From Pseudomonas asgharzadehiana (lineage in GTDB: Bacteria > Pseudomonadota > Gammaproteobacteria > Pseudomonadales > Pseudomonadaceae): 64,000 nucleotides of DNA. Within the stretch, counting starts at the first letter, position 1, and every line of letters starts with the position of its first letter. Of this stretch, positions 37,001 to 44,546 are shown piece by piece. A model generated the notes under the pieces. That model was not told where the DNA came from. It made no database searches and saw nothing but the letters and a program-made list of their open reading frames with translations. Location of the stretch: assembly GCF_019139815.1 (NCBI RefSeq), contig NZ_CP077079.1, positions 682,001 to 746,000 of the forward strand. Direction: 5' to 3'. A program made the translations under genes and the position numbers.

Positions 37001-38042
37001 ACAACTCGTCCATCACGCGCTCATATTGCGCACGGCTGTAACGCGGGTGCAGTGCCGAAAGCTTGATGGAAATGCCCGGGCCTTCATAAATCCCACGGCC
37101 GTGTGAGGCTTTGCCGATGGAGTGAATGGCTTGTTCATACGAGGCCAGGTACTTCTGGGCGTCGTGTTCGGTGAGCGCGGCTTCACCGAGCATGTCATAG
37201 GAATAGCGGAAACCCTTGGCTTCGAACTTGCTCGCATTGGCCAGGGCTTCGGCGATGGTTTCGCCGGTGACGAACTGTTCGCCCATCAGGCGCATGGCCA
37301 TGTCGACGCCCTTGCGGATCATCGGCTCGCCGCTCTTGCCGATGATGCGGCTCAAGGATGAGGTCAAGCCGGCTTCGTTGTGCGTGGCGACCAGTTTGCC
37401 GGTCAGCAGCAGGCCCCAGGTGGCGGCATTGACGAACAGCGACGGGCTGTTGCCCAAGTGCGGGTGCCAGTTGCCAGTGCTGATCTTGTCGCGGATCAGT
37501 GCGTCGCGAGTGCCCTTGTCCGGGATACGCAACAGCGCTTCGGCCAGGCACATCAGGGCCACGCCTTCCTGGGACGACAGGGAAAACTCCTGCAGCAAGC
37601 CCTGAACAATACCGGCACGGCCGCCGGCGCTCTTCTGATTGCGCAGTTTCTCGGCAATCGAGGCGGCCAGCTTGTTGGTGGCTTCAGCCATGGGGGCCGG
37701 CAGGCGGGCCTGTTCGATCAGCATCGGCACCACTTCCGGCTCCGGGCGGCGGTAAGCGGCGGTGATCGAGGCGCGCAGTACCGATTGCGGCAGGATGCTC
37801 TCGGCGAACTCAAGGAAGCACTGGTGCGCGTGGTCGGCCTGGACCTCGCCCGCGTCGTCGGCATCCTTGCTGCTCAAACCATTGAGCTCGGCCAGGGTTG
37901 CACCACCCTCTAGTTTCTCCAGGTAATTGAAAATCGCCTGCTTGATCAGCCAGTGCGGCGTGCGATCAATGGAGGTCGCGGCAGCCTTAAGGCGTTCGCG
38001 GGTCGGGTCGTCGAGTTTGACCCCAAGGGTGGTCGTCGCCAT
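34089..38042 (-). CDS. putA: Trifunctional PutA: proline repressor, proline dehydrogenase and P5C dehydrogenase
   Basis: This 1317-residue protein starts with a ribbon-helix-helix DNA-binding domain (TTLGVKLDDPTRERLKAAAT, residues 1-45). An FAD proline dehydrogenase barrel follows (GISIKLSALHPRYSRAQYERV; RLVKGAYWDSEIKRAQ; YAPVGTHETLLAYLVRRLLE), then an NAD P5C/glutamate semialdehyde dehydrogenase (WNFPLAIFSGQ, FTGSTEVARLLQ, catalytic Cys in SAGQRCSALRVL). It converts proline to glutamate at the membrane and represses put genes when proline is absent. The ATG at 38042 follows GAGGATAAGAAA. Confidence 0.97.
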   Translation of the reverse strand: MATTTLGVKLDDPTRERLKAAATSIDRTPHWLIKQAIFNYLEKLEGGATLAELNGLSSKDADDAGEVQADHAHQCFLEFAESILPQSVLRASITAAYRRPEPEVVPMLIEQARLPAPMAEATNKLAASIAEKLRNQKSAGGRAGIVQGLLQEFSLSSQEGVALMCLAEALLRIPDKGTRDALIRDKISTGNWHPHLGNSPSLFVNAATWGLLLTGKLVATHNEAGLTSSLSRIIGKSGEPMIRKGVDMAMRLMGEQFVTGETIAEALANASKFEAKGFRYSYDMLGEAALTEHDAQKYLASYEQAIHSIGKASHGRGIYEGPGISIKLSALHPRYSRAQYERVMDELYPRLLSLTLLAKQYDIGLNIDAEEADRLELSLDLLERLCFEPQLTGWNGIGFVIQAYQKRCPYVIDYVIDLARRSRHRLMIRLVKGAYWDSEIKRAQVEGLEGYPVYTRKVYTDVSYIACARKLLSVPEVIYPQFATHNAHTLSAIYHIAGQNYYPGQYEFQCLHGMGEPLYEQVVGKVSEGKLNRPCRVYAPVGTHETLLAYLVRRLLENGANTSFVNRIADQSISIQELVADPVASIEQMATQEGGFGLPHPRIPLPRDLYGSDRANSAGIDLANEHRLASLSCALLATAHNNWKAAPMLGCAASEQAATAVLNPSDLRDVVGQVQEATIEDVDNAIQCAINAGPIWQATPPAERAAILERAADLMEGDIQPLMGLLAREAGKTFANAIAEVREAVDFLRYYAVQARNDFTNDAHRPLGPVVCISPWNFPLAIFSGQVAAALAAGNPVLAKPAEQTPLVAAQAVRILLEAGIPEGVLQLLPGQGETVGARLVGDDRVKGVMFTGSTEVARLLQRNVAGRLDAQGRPIPLIAETGGQNAMIVDSSALTEQVVIDVVSSAFDSAGQRCSALRVLCLQEDSADRVIEMLKGAMAECRLGNPERLSVDIGPVIDAEAKAGIEKHIQAMRDKGRNVYQVAIADAEEIKRGTFVMPTLIELESFDELQREIFGPVLHVVRYKRKEIDQLIGQINASGYGLTLGVHTRIDETIAKVIDNVNAGNVYVNRNIVGAVVGVQPFGGEGLSGTGPKAGGPLYLYRLLSTRPTDAIEQSFVRGDKLAAPDVRLRDAMSQPLTALKTWADSNKFSELSTLCTQFAAQSQSGITRQLAGPTGERNSYAILPREHVLCLAEVEGDLLTQLAAVLAVGGSAVWPETDLTKAVFPRLPKEIQAKIQRVADWAKDEVVFDAVLHHGDSDQLRAVCKQVAQRGGAIVGVHGLSQGETAIALERLVIERALSVNTAAAGGNASLMTIG

Positions 38043-38114
38043 TTTCTTATCCTCATGGGTGCCACTACCGAGTGGCATTAGCTGGCGGCAAGATTAGCTG
38101 CGCCCAAGAAGAGG

Positions 38115-38353
38115 TGCAACCGGGTGCAACCCTTTTTATCCATGAAATTTTCGATGGATGCAGTGAAAAAATTGAGCGTTCAGCGGATTGCGCTTTCTCT
38201 TGGTGCATTTGCTTCTGAGATCCGCTGTTCTTGCTCCGAAAAGGAGCAAAAACAGGGTATTTGAGCGAATTTACGCTCAGGTGCAACTTAATCCCAAGAA
38301 ACTGGTTGCACCTTATTTGCTTTGTTGAATAGCATTCGCGGCCAAGGTGCAAC
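38115..38353. promoter_or_regulatory. put control region with five GTTGCA-type PutA operator boxes
   Basis: The 461-base gap between putA and putP holds the hexamer GTTGCA or its complement TGCAAC at 38115-38120, 38125-38130, 38282-38287, 38305-38310 and 38348-38353. Most are extended to GGTGCAAC. GTTGCA is the established recognition hexamer of the E. coli PutA ribbon-helix-helix. The first two boxes are exactly 10 bases apart. Two boxes lie just upstream of putA and three nearer the middle of the gap, so both divergent promoters could be covered. Confidence 0.8.
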
Positions 38354-38477
38354 CAACGCGAAAGCGGGGTTCATCGGCTGGCGGCTTTCCTGGGGAAACG
38401 TCAGTCATAAATGCGCGGCACACAGGTACGTTTACTCACTGATCAGTGGGTAGCCGTCCGACAGACCGCTGCCACAT

Positions 38478-38485
38478 AAAAACAA
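38478..38485 (+). promoter_or_regulatory. AANAANAA (catabolite activity) motif in the putP leader
   Basis: AAAAACAA at 38478-38485 fits the AANAANAA sequence bound by Hfq with Crc in Pseudomonas mRNAs. It lies 19-26 bases before the putP ATG, overlapping the ribosome landing zone, where bound Hfq/Crc would block translation when preferred carbon sources are available. Confidence 0.45.
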
Positions 38486-38503
38486 AGCCAGGGCGTCACT
38501 CAT

Positions 38504-39988
38504 ATGAGCGTTAGCAATCCAACCCTGATCACATTCGTGATCTACATCGCAGCAATGGTGCTGATCGGCCTGATGGCCTATCGCTCCACCAATAACCTTT
38601 CCGATTACATCCTTGGCGGTCGCAGCCTCGGCAGCGTGGTGACGGCGTTGTCCGCCGGCGCTTCCGACATGAGCGGCTGGTTGTTGATGGGCTTGCCGGG
38701 CGCGATCTACATGTCCGGTCTGTCGGAAAGCTGGATCGCCGTCGGCCTGATCGCCGGTGCCTACCTCAACTGGCTGTTCGTGGCCGGTCGCCTGCGGGTA
38801 CAGACCGAACACAACGGCGACGCCCTGACGCTGCCGGATTACTTCTCCAGCCGTTTCGAAGATAAAAGCGGCCTGCTGCGGATCATCTCCGCCGTCGTGA
38901 TCCTGGTGTTCTTCACCATCTACTGCGCGTCCGGCATCGTGGCCGGTGCCCGCCTGTTCGAAAGCACCTTCGGCATGTCCTACGAGACTGCCTTGTGGGC
39001 CGGCGCTGCGGCGACGATTGCCTACACCTTTATCGGTGGTTTCCTGGCGGTGAGCTGGACCGATACCGTGCAAGCGACGCTGATGATCTTTGCGTTGATC
39101 CTGACGCCCATCATCGTGCTGCTGGCCACCGGCGGCGTAGACACCACCTTCCTTGCCATCGAAGCCAAGGACCCGACCAATTTCGACATGCTGAAAAACA
39201 CCACCTTCATCGGCGTGATCTCGCTGATGGGCTGGGGCCTGGGCTACTTCGGCCAACCGCATATCCTGGCGCGTTTCATGGCGGCGGATTCGGTGAAGTC
39301 GATCGCCAAGGCGCGCCGCATCTCCATGACCTGGATGATCCTGTGCCTGGGCGGCACCGTGGCCGTTGGCTTCTTCGGTATCGCCTACTTTTCGGCGCAT
39401 CCGGAAGTGGCGGGTCCTGTGACCGAGAACCCTGAGCGTGTGTTTATCGAACTGGCAAAAATCCTCTTCAACCCATGGGTTGCCGGTGTGTTGCTGTCGG
39501 CCATCCTCGCGGCCGTCATGAGCACCCTGAGCTGCCAATTGCTGGTGTGCTCCAGCGCCCTGACCGAAGACTTCTACAAGACCTTCCTGCGTAAGAGCGC
39601 TTCCCAGGTTGAGCTGGTATGGGTCGGTCGCGCCATGGTGCTGCTGGTGGCATTGATCGCCATCGCCATGGCCGCCAACCCGGAAAACCGCGTACTGGGC
39701 CTGGTCAGCTATGCCTGGGCCGGTTTCGGCGCGGCGTTCGGCCCGGTGGTGCTGATCTCGGTGATCTGGAAAGGTATGACCCGCAACGGCGCACTGGCCG
39801 GCATCCTGGTCGGCGCAACCACCGTGATCGTGTGGAAGCACTTCTCGCTGCTGGGCCTGTACGAAATCATCCCAGGCTTCATCTTCGCCAGCCTGGCGAT
39901 CTACTTCGTGAGCAAGATGGGCGCACCGACCGCCGGTATGGTCGAGCGCTTTGACGCCGCCGAAAAAGACTACAACCTCAACAAGTAA
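38504..39988 (+). CDS. putP: Sodium/proline symporter
   Basis: This 494-residue sodium/solute symporter has 13 predicted helices. Family segments include LGGRSLGSVVTALSAGASDM, SGWLLMGLPGAIYMSG, LGYFGQPHILARFMAA and the Na2-site helix VLLSAILAAVMSTLSCQLLV. It imports proline with Na+ across the inner membrane and feeds PutA. It is divergent from putA across shared operators and ends at a strong terminator (40026-40058). Confidence 0.97.
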   Translation: MSVSNPTLITFVIYIAAMVLIGLMAYRSTNNLSDYILGGRSLGSVVTALSAGASDMSGWLLMGLPGAIYMSGLSESWIAVGLIAGAYLNWLFVAGRLRVQTEHNGDALTLPDYFSSRFEDKSGLLRIISAVVILVFFTIYCASGIVAGARLFESTFGMSYETALWAGAAATIAYTFIGGFLAVSWTDTVQATLMIFALILTPIIVLLATGGVDTTFLAIEAKDPTNFDMLKNTTFIGVISLMGWGLGYFGQPHILARFMAADSVKSIAKARRISMTWMILCLGGTVAVGFFGIAYFSAHPEVAGPVTENPERVFIELAKILFNPWVAGVLLSAILAAVMSTLSCQLLVCSSALTEDFYKTFLRKSASQVELVWVGRAMVLLVALIAIAMAANPENRVLGLVSYAWAGFGAAFGPVVLISVIWKGMTRNGALAGILVGATTVIVWKHFSLLGLYEIIPGFIFASLAIYFVSKMGAPTAGMVERFDAAEKDYNLNK

Positions 39989-40025
39989 CTCGCCGGGCGT
40001 TAAGCGCCGTTTGAGTTAAAAAGAA

Positions 40026-40058
40026 GGCCCGCGTCCTACGGATGGCGGGCCTTTTTTT
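40026..40058 (+). terminator. Rho-independent terminator after putP
   Basis: The stem GGCCCGC (40026-40032) pairs with GCGGGCC (40045-40051), followed by seven T residues. It separates putP from the vgrG island. The remaining bases to 40192 hold only the vgrG leader. Confidence 0.9.
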
Positions 40059-40192
40059 GCGTGTGATTTGAGTTGGTCCGAAGAAGATTCCGACATTGGC
40101 GTGTAGGGGTTTACTGATTTGCTCGGGGGGCGCTCAGAGAGGCGAAATCGTGGTGCAGAATCTTGCGCCTACCCCTCGCAGAGAAACACCGG

Positions 40193-42436
40193 ATGTTCGC
40201 TCCTGCCAATCAAAGTGCCTTTACCCTGACCCTCGACGGGGTTGCCAGTGACCTCAAGGTCTACCGCTTCAACGGTAACGAGGCGCTTAGTCAGCCCTAC
40301 TGTTTTGACCTTGAGCTGGTAGGCGAGCAGCCCGATCTTGACCTGCAAAGCGTGTTGCATCGCCAGGTTTACCTGGGTTTCGATGATCGGGGGCATGGCG
40401 TCCACGGCCTGGTTTACCGAGTGGCGCAGGGTGACTCCGGGCGCCGTCTGACGCGATATCAAATCACTCTTGTACCGCAATTGGCCTACCTGGCGCATAG
40501 CAGCCACCAGCGTATTTTCCAGCACAAGACGGTGCCGCAGATGGTGGCACTGGTGCTGGTGGGGCAGGGCATCCTGAGTGATCAGTTCGAATTTCGCCTC
40601 AGCGGTACTTACCTCGAGCGCGAATATTGCGTGCAGTTCGGCGAGACCGACCTGGCGTTCATTCAACGTCTGTGTGCCGAGCAGGGCATTCACTACCATT
40701 TTCAGCATTCACCCGAAGGACATCTGCTGGTGTTCGGCGATGACCAGACCGTGTTTGCCCAGGCGGAGCAACCCACTCCCTACATGCCCGGTTCCGGGAT
40801 GGTCGCGCAAACCCCGGCGATCAAACGCTTCGCCGTGCAGTTGGCGACCGCTACCACGGCGGTAAACCTGCGCGATTACGATTTCCGAAAACCGCGCCTG
40901 GCGCTGGAAAGCGCGGCCAGCGGTGAACAGCTTCCCATGCTCGAACAGCAAGGCTATCCCGGCCAATTCAGCGACCGTGCCCATGGCAAACACTTCGCGC
41001 AGCGCGGGTTGGAGCGCCAACGCAGCGACTACCGACTGGCCCATGGCGAGGGTGATGAACCGGCATTGGTCAGTGGCGGTTTCCTCAAGCTGTCAGGGCA
41101 CCCCCGCGAGAGCTGGAATGACTTGTGGCTGGTGCGCCAAGTAAGCCACGAAGGCAAGCAGCCGCAAGTGCTTGAGGAGGCTGTGACTGAAGTCTGCGAC
41201 GGTGAGTTTCGGCAGGGATATCGCAATAACTTTGTCGCCGCGCCTTGGGATGTGATCTTCCGCCCGCCTTTGTCCGAGCAAGCGCGCCCGGCTATCTCGG
41301 GTTATCAGAACGCCGTGGTCACGGGGCCTGCCGACAGCGAAATCCATTGCGACGAGTACGGCCGGGTCAAGGTGCAACTGGCCTGGGACCGCGCCGGGGT
41401 CCATGACGATCATTCCAGTTGTTGGTTGAGGGTTGCCAGCGGTTGGGCCCATGACCGCTATGGCGCGGTGCTTATCCCCAGAGTGGGCATGGAAGTGCTG
41501 GTGGGCTTCGTCAATGGCGACCTGGACATGCCGCTGGTGATGGGTTGCCTGCCCAACGCGGCGACGCCGGTGCCCCTCGACCTGCCGGCGGACAAGACCC
41601 GCAGCATCTTCCGCAGCCAGAGCAGCCCCGGTGGCGGCGGTTACAACGAATTGCGCATCGAAGACCGCAAGGGCGCCGAAGAAATCTACCTGCGTGCCCA
41701 GCGCGACTGGACCCAGCACGTGTTACATGACCAGCAGGTACAGGTCGACAACCAGCGCCGGGTGAAAGTTGGGGGTGAGTCGCACCATGAACTGCAGGGC
41801 GAAGAACAGCGCATCACCCATGGCAACCGCCTGACCGAACTCAAGCTGGATGATCACCTGGTGGTCGGCGGCTCGCAGCAGGTAAAGGCTGGGCAAACCA
41901 TTCAGATTGGCGCAGGGCAGAGCATCGTTATCGACGCGGGCGCCACCCTCACGATCCAGGCAGGAGGGCAGTCGATCACGCTTTCAGCGGGCGGCATATT
42001 CAGCAGCGTGCCGATCCAGCTCGGCGGCGGCCCTGCCCCCGGCCCGGCGCCGTTGATACCGGGGCTCAAGGAAAAACTCTTGGCGGTTATCCCCGCCCCA
42101 CTGAGCCCCGTGCAAGTGGCGAGTTTGAAGCGTAGTGCACCGTTTTGCGAGGAATGTGAGCGTTGCAAGAATGGGCAGTGCGATATCGCGCAGCATGGCA
42201 GCGCAGGTAATAACGCTCGAGGAGCCCCTGCGGCGAAAGCCTCGGCTGTAGAGCCAGGTTTTCATATTGTGCAACGCGCCATGCCGCGTGATGAGTTGGA
42301 AAAAACGCTGTTCGAGTCTCCCAGTGCAACTGTCCTAGAGCGTTTTTCGCAGCCTGAATCCACACCTTACGCAGTACGCCCGACCGGGGCAGATGCTCGT
42401 CCTCAGCGATCCACTCAACAGCCAATGCACCCGTGA
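40193..42436 (+). CDS. vgrG: Type VI secretion spike protein VgrG, N-terminal part of a VgrG-effector split by a one-base frameshift
   Basis: This 747-residue reading frame has the gp27/gp5-like VgrG core: FTLTLDGVASDLKVYRFNGN, then HCDEYGRVKVQLAWDR, WLRVASGWAHDRYG and RSQSSPGGGGYNELRIEDRKG. A beta-helix repeat region follows, then a Cys-rich motif (FCEECERCKNGQC). Near the C-terminus FHIVQRAMPRDELEKTLFE begins an effector-like segment, but the frame derails after LERF at a run of five T (42343-42347) and ends 30 codons later. With four T, as in the duplicate at 43868-43871, the protein would continue into the next frame to about 1016 residues. No other T6SS structural gene lies in the window. 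Confidence 0.93.
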   Translation: MFAPANQSAFTLTLDGVASDLKVYRFNGNEALSQPYCFDLELVGEQPDLDLQSVLHRQVYLGFDDRGHGVHGLVYRVAQGDSGRRLTRYQITLVPQLAYLAHSSHQRIFQHKTVPQMVALVLVGQGILSDQFEFRLSGTYLEREYCVQFGETDLAFIQRLCAEQGIHYHFQHSPEGHLLVFGDDQTVFAQAEQPTPYMPGSGMVAQTPAIKRFAVQLATATTAVNLRDYDFRKPRLALESAASGEQLPMLEQQGYPGQFSDRAHGKHFAQRGLERQRSDYRLAHGEGDEPALVSGGFLKLSGHPRESWNDLWLVRQVSHEGKQPQVLEEAVTEVCDGEFRQGYRNNFVAAPWDVIFRPPLSEQARPAISGYQNAVVTGPADSEIHCDEYGRVKVQLAWDRAGVHDDHSSCWLRVASGWAHDRYGAVLIPRVGMEVLVGFVNGDLDMPLVMGCLPNAATPVPLDLPADKTRSIFRSQSSPGGGGYNELRIEDRKGAEEIYLRAQRDWTQHVLHDQQVQVDNQRRVKVGGESHHELQGEEQRITHGNRLTELKLDDHLVVGGSQQVKAGQTIQIGAGQSIVIDAGATLTIQAGGQSITLSAGGIFSSVPIQLGGGPAPGPAPLIPGLKEKLLAVIPAPLSPVQVASLKRSAPFCEECERCKNGQCDIAQHGSAGNNARGAPAAKASAVEPGFHIVQRAMPRDELEKTLFESPSATVLERFSQPESTPYAVRPTGADARPQRSTQQPMHP

Positions 42437-43244
42437 GGAAGCATTGCTGATGGAGGCAGCGCAAGAGGTGAGCAATGCGCTGACGCCGATGAGTGATGAG
42501 GAAGCGGCGTTTATGGTGGAGCACCATGAGGTGGTTAGGGGGTTTTTGGCGGATAGCTCGATGGCGGTGGGGATTGGGTCGACGATGGTGGAAGGTCATC
42601 TGATACGGACGAAGTCGGTACTTGATGCTCTCGAAAAATTGCATGTTAGAACCTTTCAGGCACAAGGGAGTTTGCAAGGTGTCGAATTCTTTACAAAGCG
42701 CAAGCAGTTGTTAACTCGACTGGATAACAGCCTGGGACCCTTAGTCCGAAAGGGTGTAAATATTGCAGATCACCCAAAGCTCAAAAGCGCGCTGGGAATC
42801 TCCAGTCGTAGTCTGGTTCATCATTGGAGCAGGGCCGGTGTGGCAGGAGGTATTCCCGGGTATGCGACACATATTCAGGGTGTGGCGCGTGCAAGCCAAT
42901 ACATGAAGGTTGGTGGTTTCGTTGGTATGGTGCTCGGGGCTTCAGCCTCAGCGTTGAAAGTGAAGGAAACGTGCCGCGTTGATACGCCGGCGAAGTGTAA
43001 GAAAGTAAAGTTCATTGAAGGGGGGAGCTTCGTCGGAGGCGTTGCCGGTGGCTGGTTGGGTGGCGCCGCCGGAGTAGCTGGCGCTAGTACAATTTGCGCT
43101 GCCGTCGGCGCCGGAACTTTCGGTGTAGGAGGAGTGTTATGTGTCTTGGTGGTCATAGGGGCAGGTACATCTATTGCCGGGTTGGGTGGAGCGAAAGTTG
43201 GAGAACACATCGGTGAATTCATTTATGAGGTGCGAAACCCATAA
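42393..43244 (+). CDS. C-terminal effector domain of the VgrG-effector, in the shifted frame; candidate membrane-permeabilising toxin
   Basis: The frame overlaps the vgrG end by 43 bases and starts at ATG 42393, but its coding continues seamlessly from 42348 if one T is removed (RSLNPHLTQYARPGQMLVLS). It has no ribosome binding site of its own. A helical region (CTREEALLMEAAQEVSNALT, AAFMVEHHEVVRGFLADSS) is followed by a C-terminal pair of Gly/Ala-rich hydrophobic segments (GGSFVGGVAGGWLGGAAGVA; GVGGVLCVLVVIGAGTS), a glycine-zipper pattern. Together with a membrane-embedded neighbour this suggests a pore-forming or membrane-inserting T6SS toxin. I do not recognise a named toxin family. Confidence 0.75.
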   Translation: MLVLSDPLNSQCTREEALLMEAAQEVSNALTPMSDEEAAFMVEHHEVVRGFLADSSMAVGIGSTMVEGHLIRTKSVLDALEKLHVRTFQAQGSLQGVEFFTKRKQLLTRLDNSLGPLVRKGVNIADHPKLKSALGISSRSLVHHWSRAGVAGGIPGYATHIQGVARASQYMKVGGFVGMVLGASASALKVKETCRVDTPAKCKKVKFIEGGSFVGGVAGGWLGGAAGVAGASTICAAVGAGTFGVGGVLCVLVVIGAGTSIAGLGGAKVGEHIGEFIYEVRNP

Positions 43245-43630
43245 TGAACGAGTATTACGTAATTTATATGTGGTGCTGGATAAGCGTGTTCGCTTTGATT
43301 TTTTTAACTTTTCTAGTGCAGCTTTATTTTTCGTATTCGAAAGTAGATGAAATACTGGCCTGTTTGGGAAATTCAAAGGTTGTAGTGTTTCGTAAGCAGT
43401 TGCTGGGAAAGGATTTTTTTAGTAGATCTTGTTTTGTACTGACGATTGCCGGAATGCTTGCTTTTCCGAAAGTGCACATAAGAGAGGGTGGGTTTACCCG
43501 TGAGGAGTTTGAAAGTGTTCCGTCGAAACTTAAGTTTCAATTAAGGGCGTTGGTGTATGTCTTATTCTTCTTGGTGGTTGTTTGCGTGGTGTTATGGGGT
43601 GTTGGAGAGTGCGTAGGTTGGTTGAAATGA
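43244..43630 (+). CDS. Two-helix membrane protein, probable cognate immunity protein
   Basis: This 128-residue protein starts one base into the effector stop (TAATG). It has an N-terminal membrane helix (IYMWCWISVFALIFLTFLVQ) and a C-terminal one (LVYVLFFLVVVCVVLWGVG) around a polar loop holding YFSYSKVDEILACLG and KVHIREGGFTREEFE. Position, translational coupling and membrane location fit an inner-membrane immunity protein against a membrane-active toxin. The gene is clearly more AT-rich than the surrounding core genes, a sign of horizontal origin. It is paralogous to 44088-44474. Confidence 0.72.
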   Translation: MNEYYVIYMWCWISVFALIFLTFLVQLYFSYSKVDEILACLGNSKVVVFRKQLLGKDFFSRSCFVLTIAGMLAFPKVHIREGGFTREEFESVPSKLKFQLRALVYVLFFLVVVCVVLWGVGECVGWLK

Positions 43631-43673
43631 AAAAATTACGACATCGACGTATTGCTTTTGATGCGATTAAGGT

Positions 43674-44085
43674 CTCTCCAGTTCGTTGGAAACCGTATTG
43701 GCACACCTGCAAGGCTTGACGAAGGTCACCTGCCCGATAATCAGCTCGCGGAGGCTCAGCCGCGAAGCCTCGGCTGTAGAGCCGGGTTTTCATATCGTGC
43801 AACGCGCCATGCAGCGTGGTGAGTTGGAAAAAACGCTGTTCGAGTCTCCCGGTGCAATTATTCTGGAGCGTTTTCGCAGCCTGAATCCACACCTTACGCA
43901 GTACGCTCGACCGGGGCACATTGGCGGCCACTCCGGTTTGTATTGCTATCGGTGTAGGAACCCTTGGCGTTGGCGGGTTAATTTGCGGCGTGGTGGTTGT
44001 GGGTGCCGGAGCCGCAATAGGGGGGAATGCCGGAGCTCGCATGGGGAGCAAGTTGGGGGAAGTTGTTTATGAGGGAGTGAAATAA
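43674..44085 (+). pseudogene. Chimeric remnant of a second adaptor/effector module
   Basis: Three fragments are joined. Bases 43674-43744 match the middle of the DUF4123 gene (44822-44893: SSLQTVVAHLQGLTKV). Bases about 43766-43918 match the VgrG-effector junction almost exactly (SAVEPGFHIVQRAM ... FRSLNPHLTQYARPG), with four T at the homopolymer. From 43924, in a different frame, comes a toxin-like glycine-rich tail (GVGTLGVGGLICGVVVVGAG ... GEVVYEGVK, stop 44083-44085). There is no start codon with a ribosome site and the middle toxin part is missing, so it is a deletion product and not a gene. Confidence 0.8.
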
Positions 44086-44087
44086 AT

Positions 44088-44474
44088 ATGGAAAGCGCAA
44101 GGACTTTGTATTTTTATTGTTTGATGATCGCGGCGTTATGGGTCGTTCTTGTTTTAGTGGGGCAGGTGTATTTTTCATATCGTAAAGTCGATGAAATATT
44201 GGAGTGCTTGGGTGCTTCAAGATTGATCTCTTACCGTAAGCGTTTTATTGGTTCCGATTTTTTAAGCAAAACTTTTTTTGTGAATACCGTCGCTGGAATG
44301 TTTGTCTTTCAGAAATTGCATATTAAGGATGGGGCCATTACGCGTGAAGATCTGGACAATGTTCCTCGCCAGCTAATGCGTGAGTTGAGACTGTGGGGTT
44401 TTTTTTTGATGGGTATGGGGGGGTACGCGGTTACTTTGTGGTGTGTCGGTGAATATATGGGCTGGCTTGGATAA
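44088..44474 (+). CDS. Second two-helix membrane protein, orphan immunity paralog
   Basis: This 128-residue protein has the same length and layout as the protein at 43244-43630. It shares YFSYRKVDEILECLG, KLHIKDGAITREDLD and the ending VGEYMGWLG. Membrane helices lie at LYFYCLMIAALWVVLVLVGQ and around FFLMGMGGYAVTLWCVG. It begins two bases after the stop of the effector remnant, so its own effector has been lost while immunity was kept. Retention would protect against kin or competitors carrying the lost toxin variant. It is AT-rich like its paralog. Confidence 0.72.
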   Translation: MESARTLYFYCLMIAALWVVLVLVGQVYFSYRKVDEILECLGASRLISYRKRFIGSDFLSKTFFVNTVAGMFVFQKLHIKDGAITREDLDNVPRQLMRELRLWGFFLMGMGGYAVTLWCVGEYMGWLG

Positions 44475-44546
44475 AAACTCTCGGGGCGTCGCAGTGTTTG
44501 ACGGTGGACTATTTAATTAACTTCTATGTGCAAAGGATTATCTCGA

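Noticed and set aside
40150..40167. Sigma-54-like sequence TGGTGCAGAATCTTGC upstream of vgrG
   Set aside because: The GG and GC elements are 11 bases apart instead of the required 10, and the -24 box is poor (TGGTGC).
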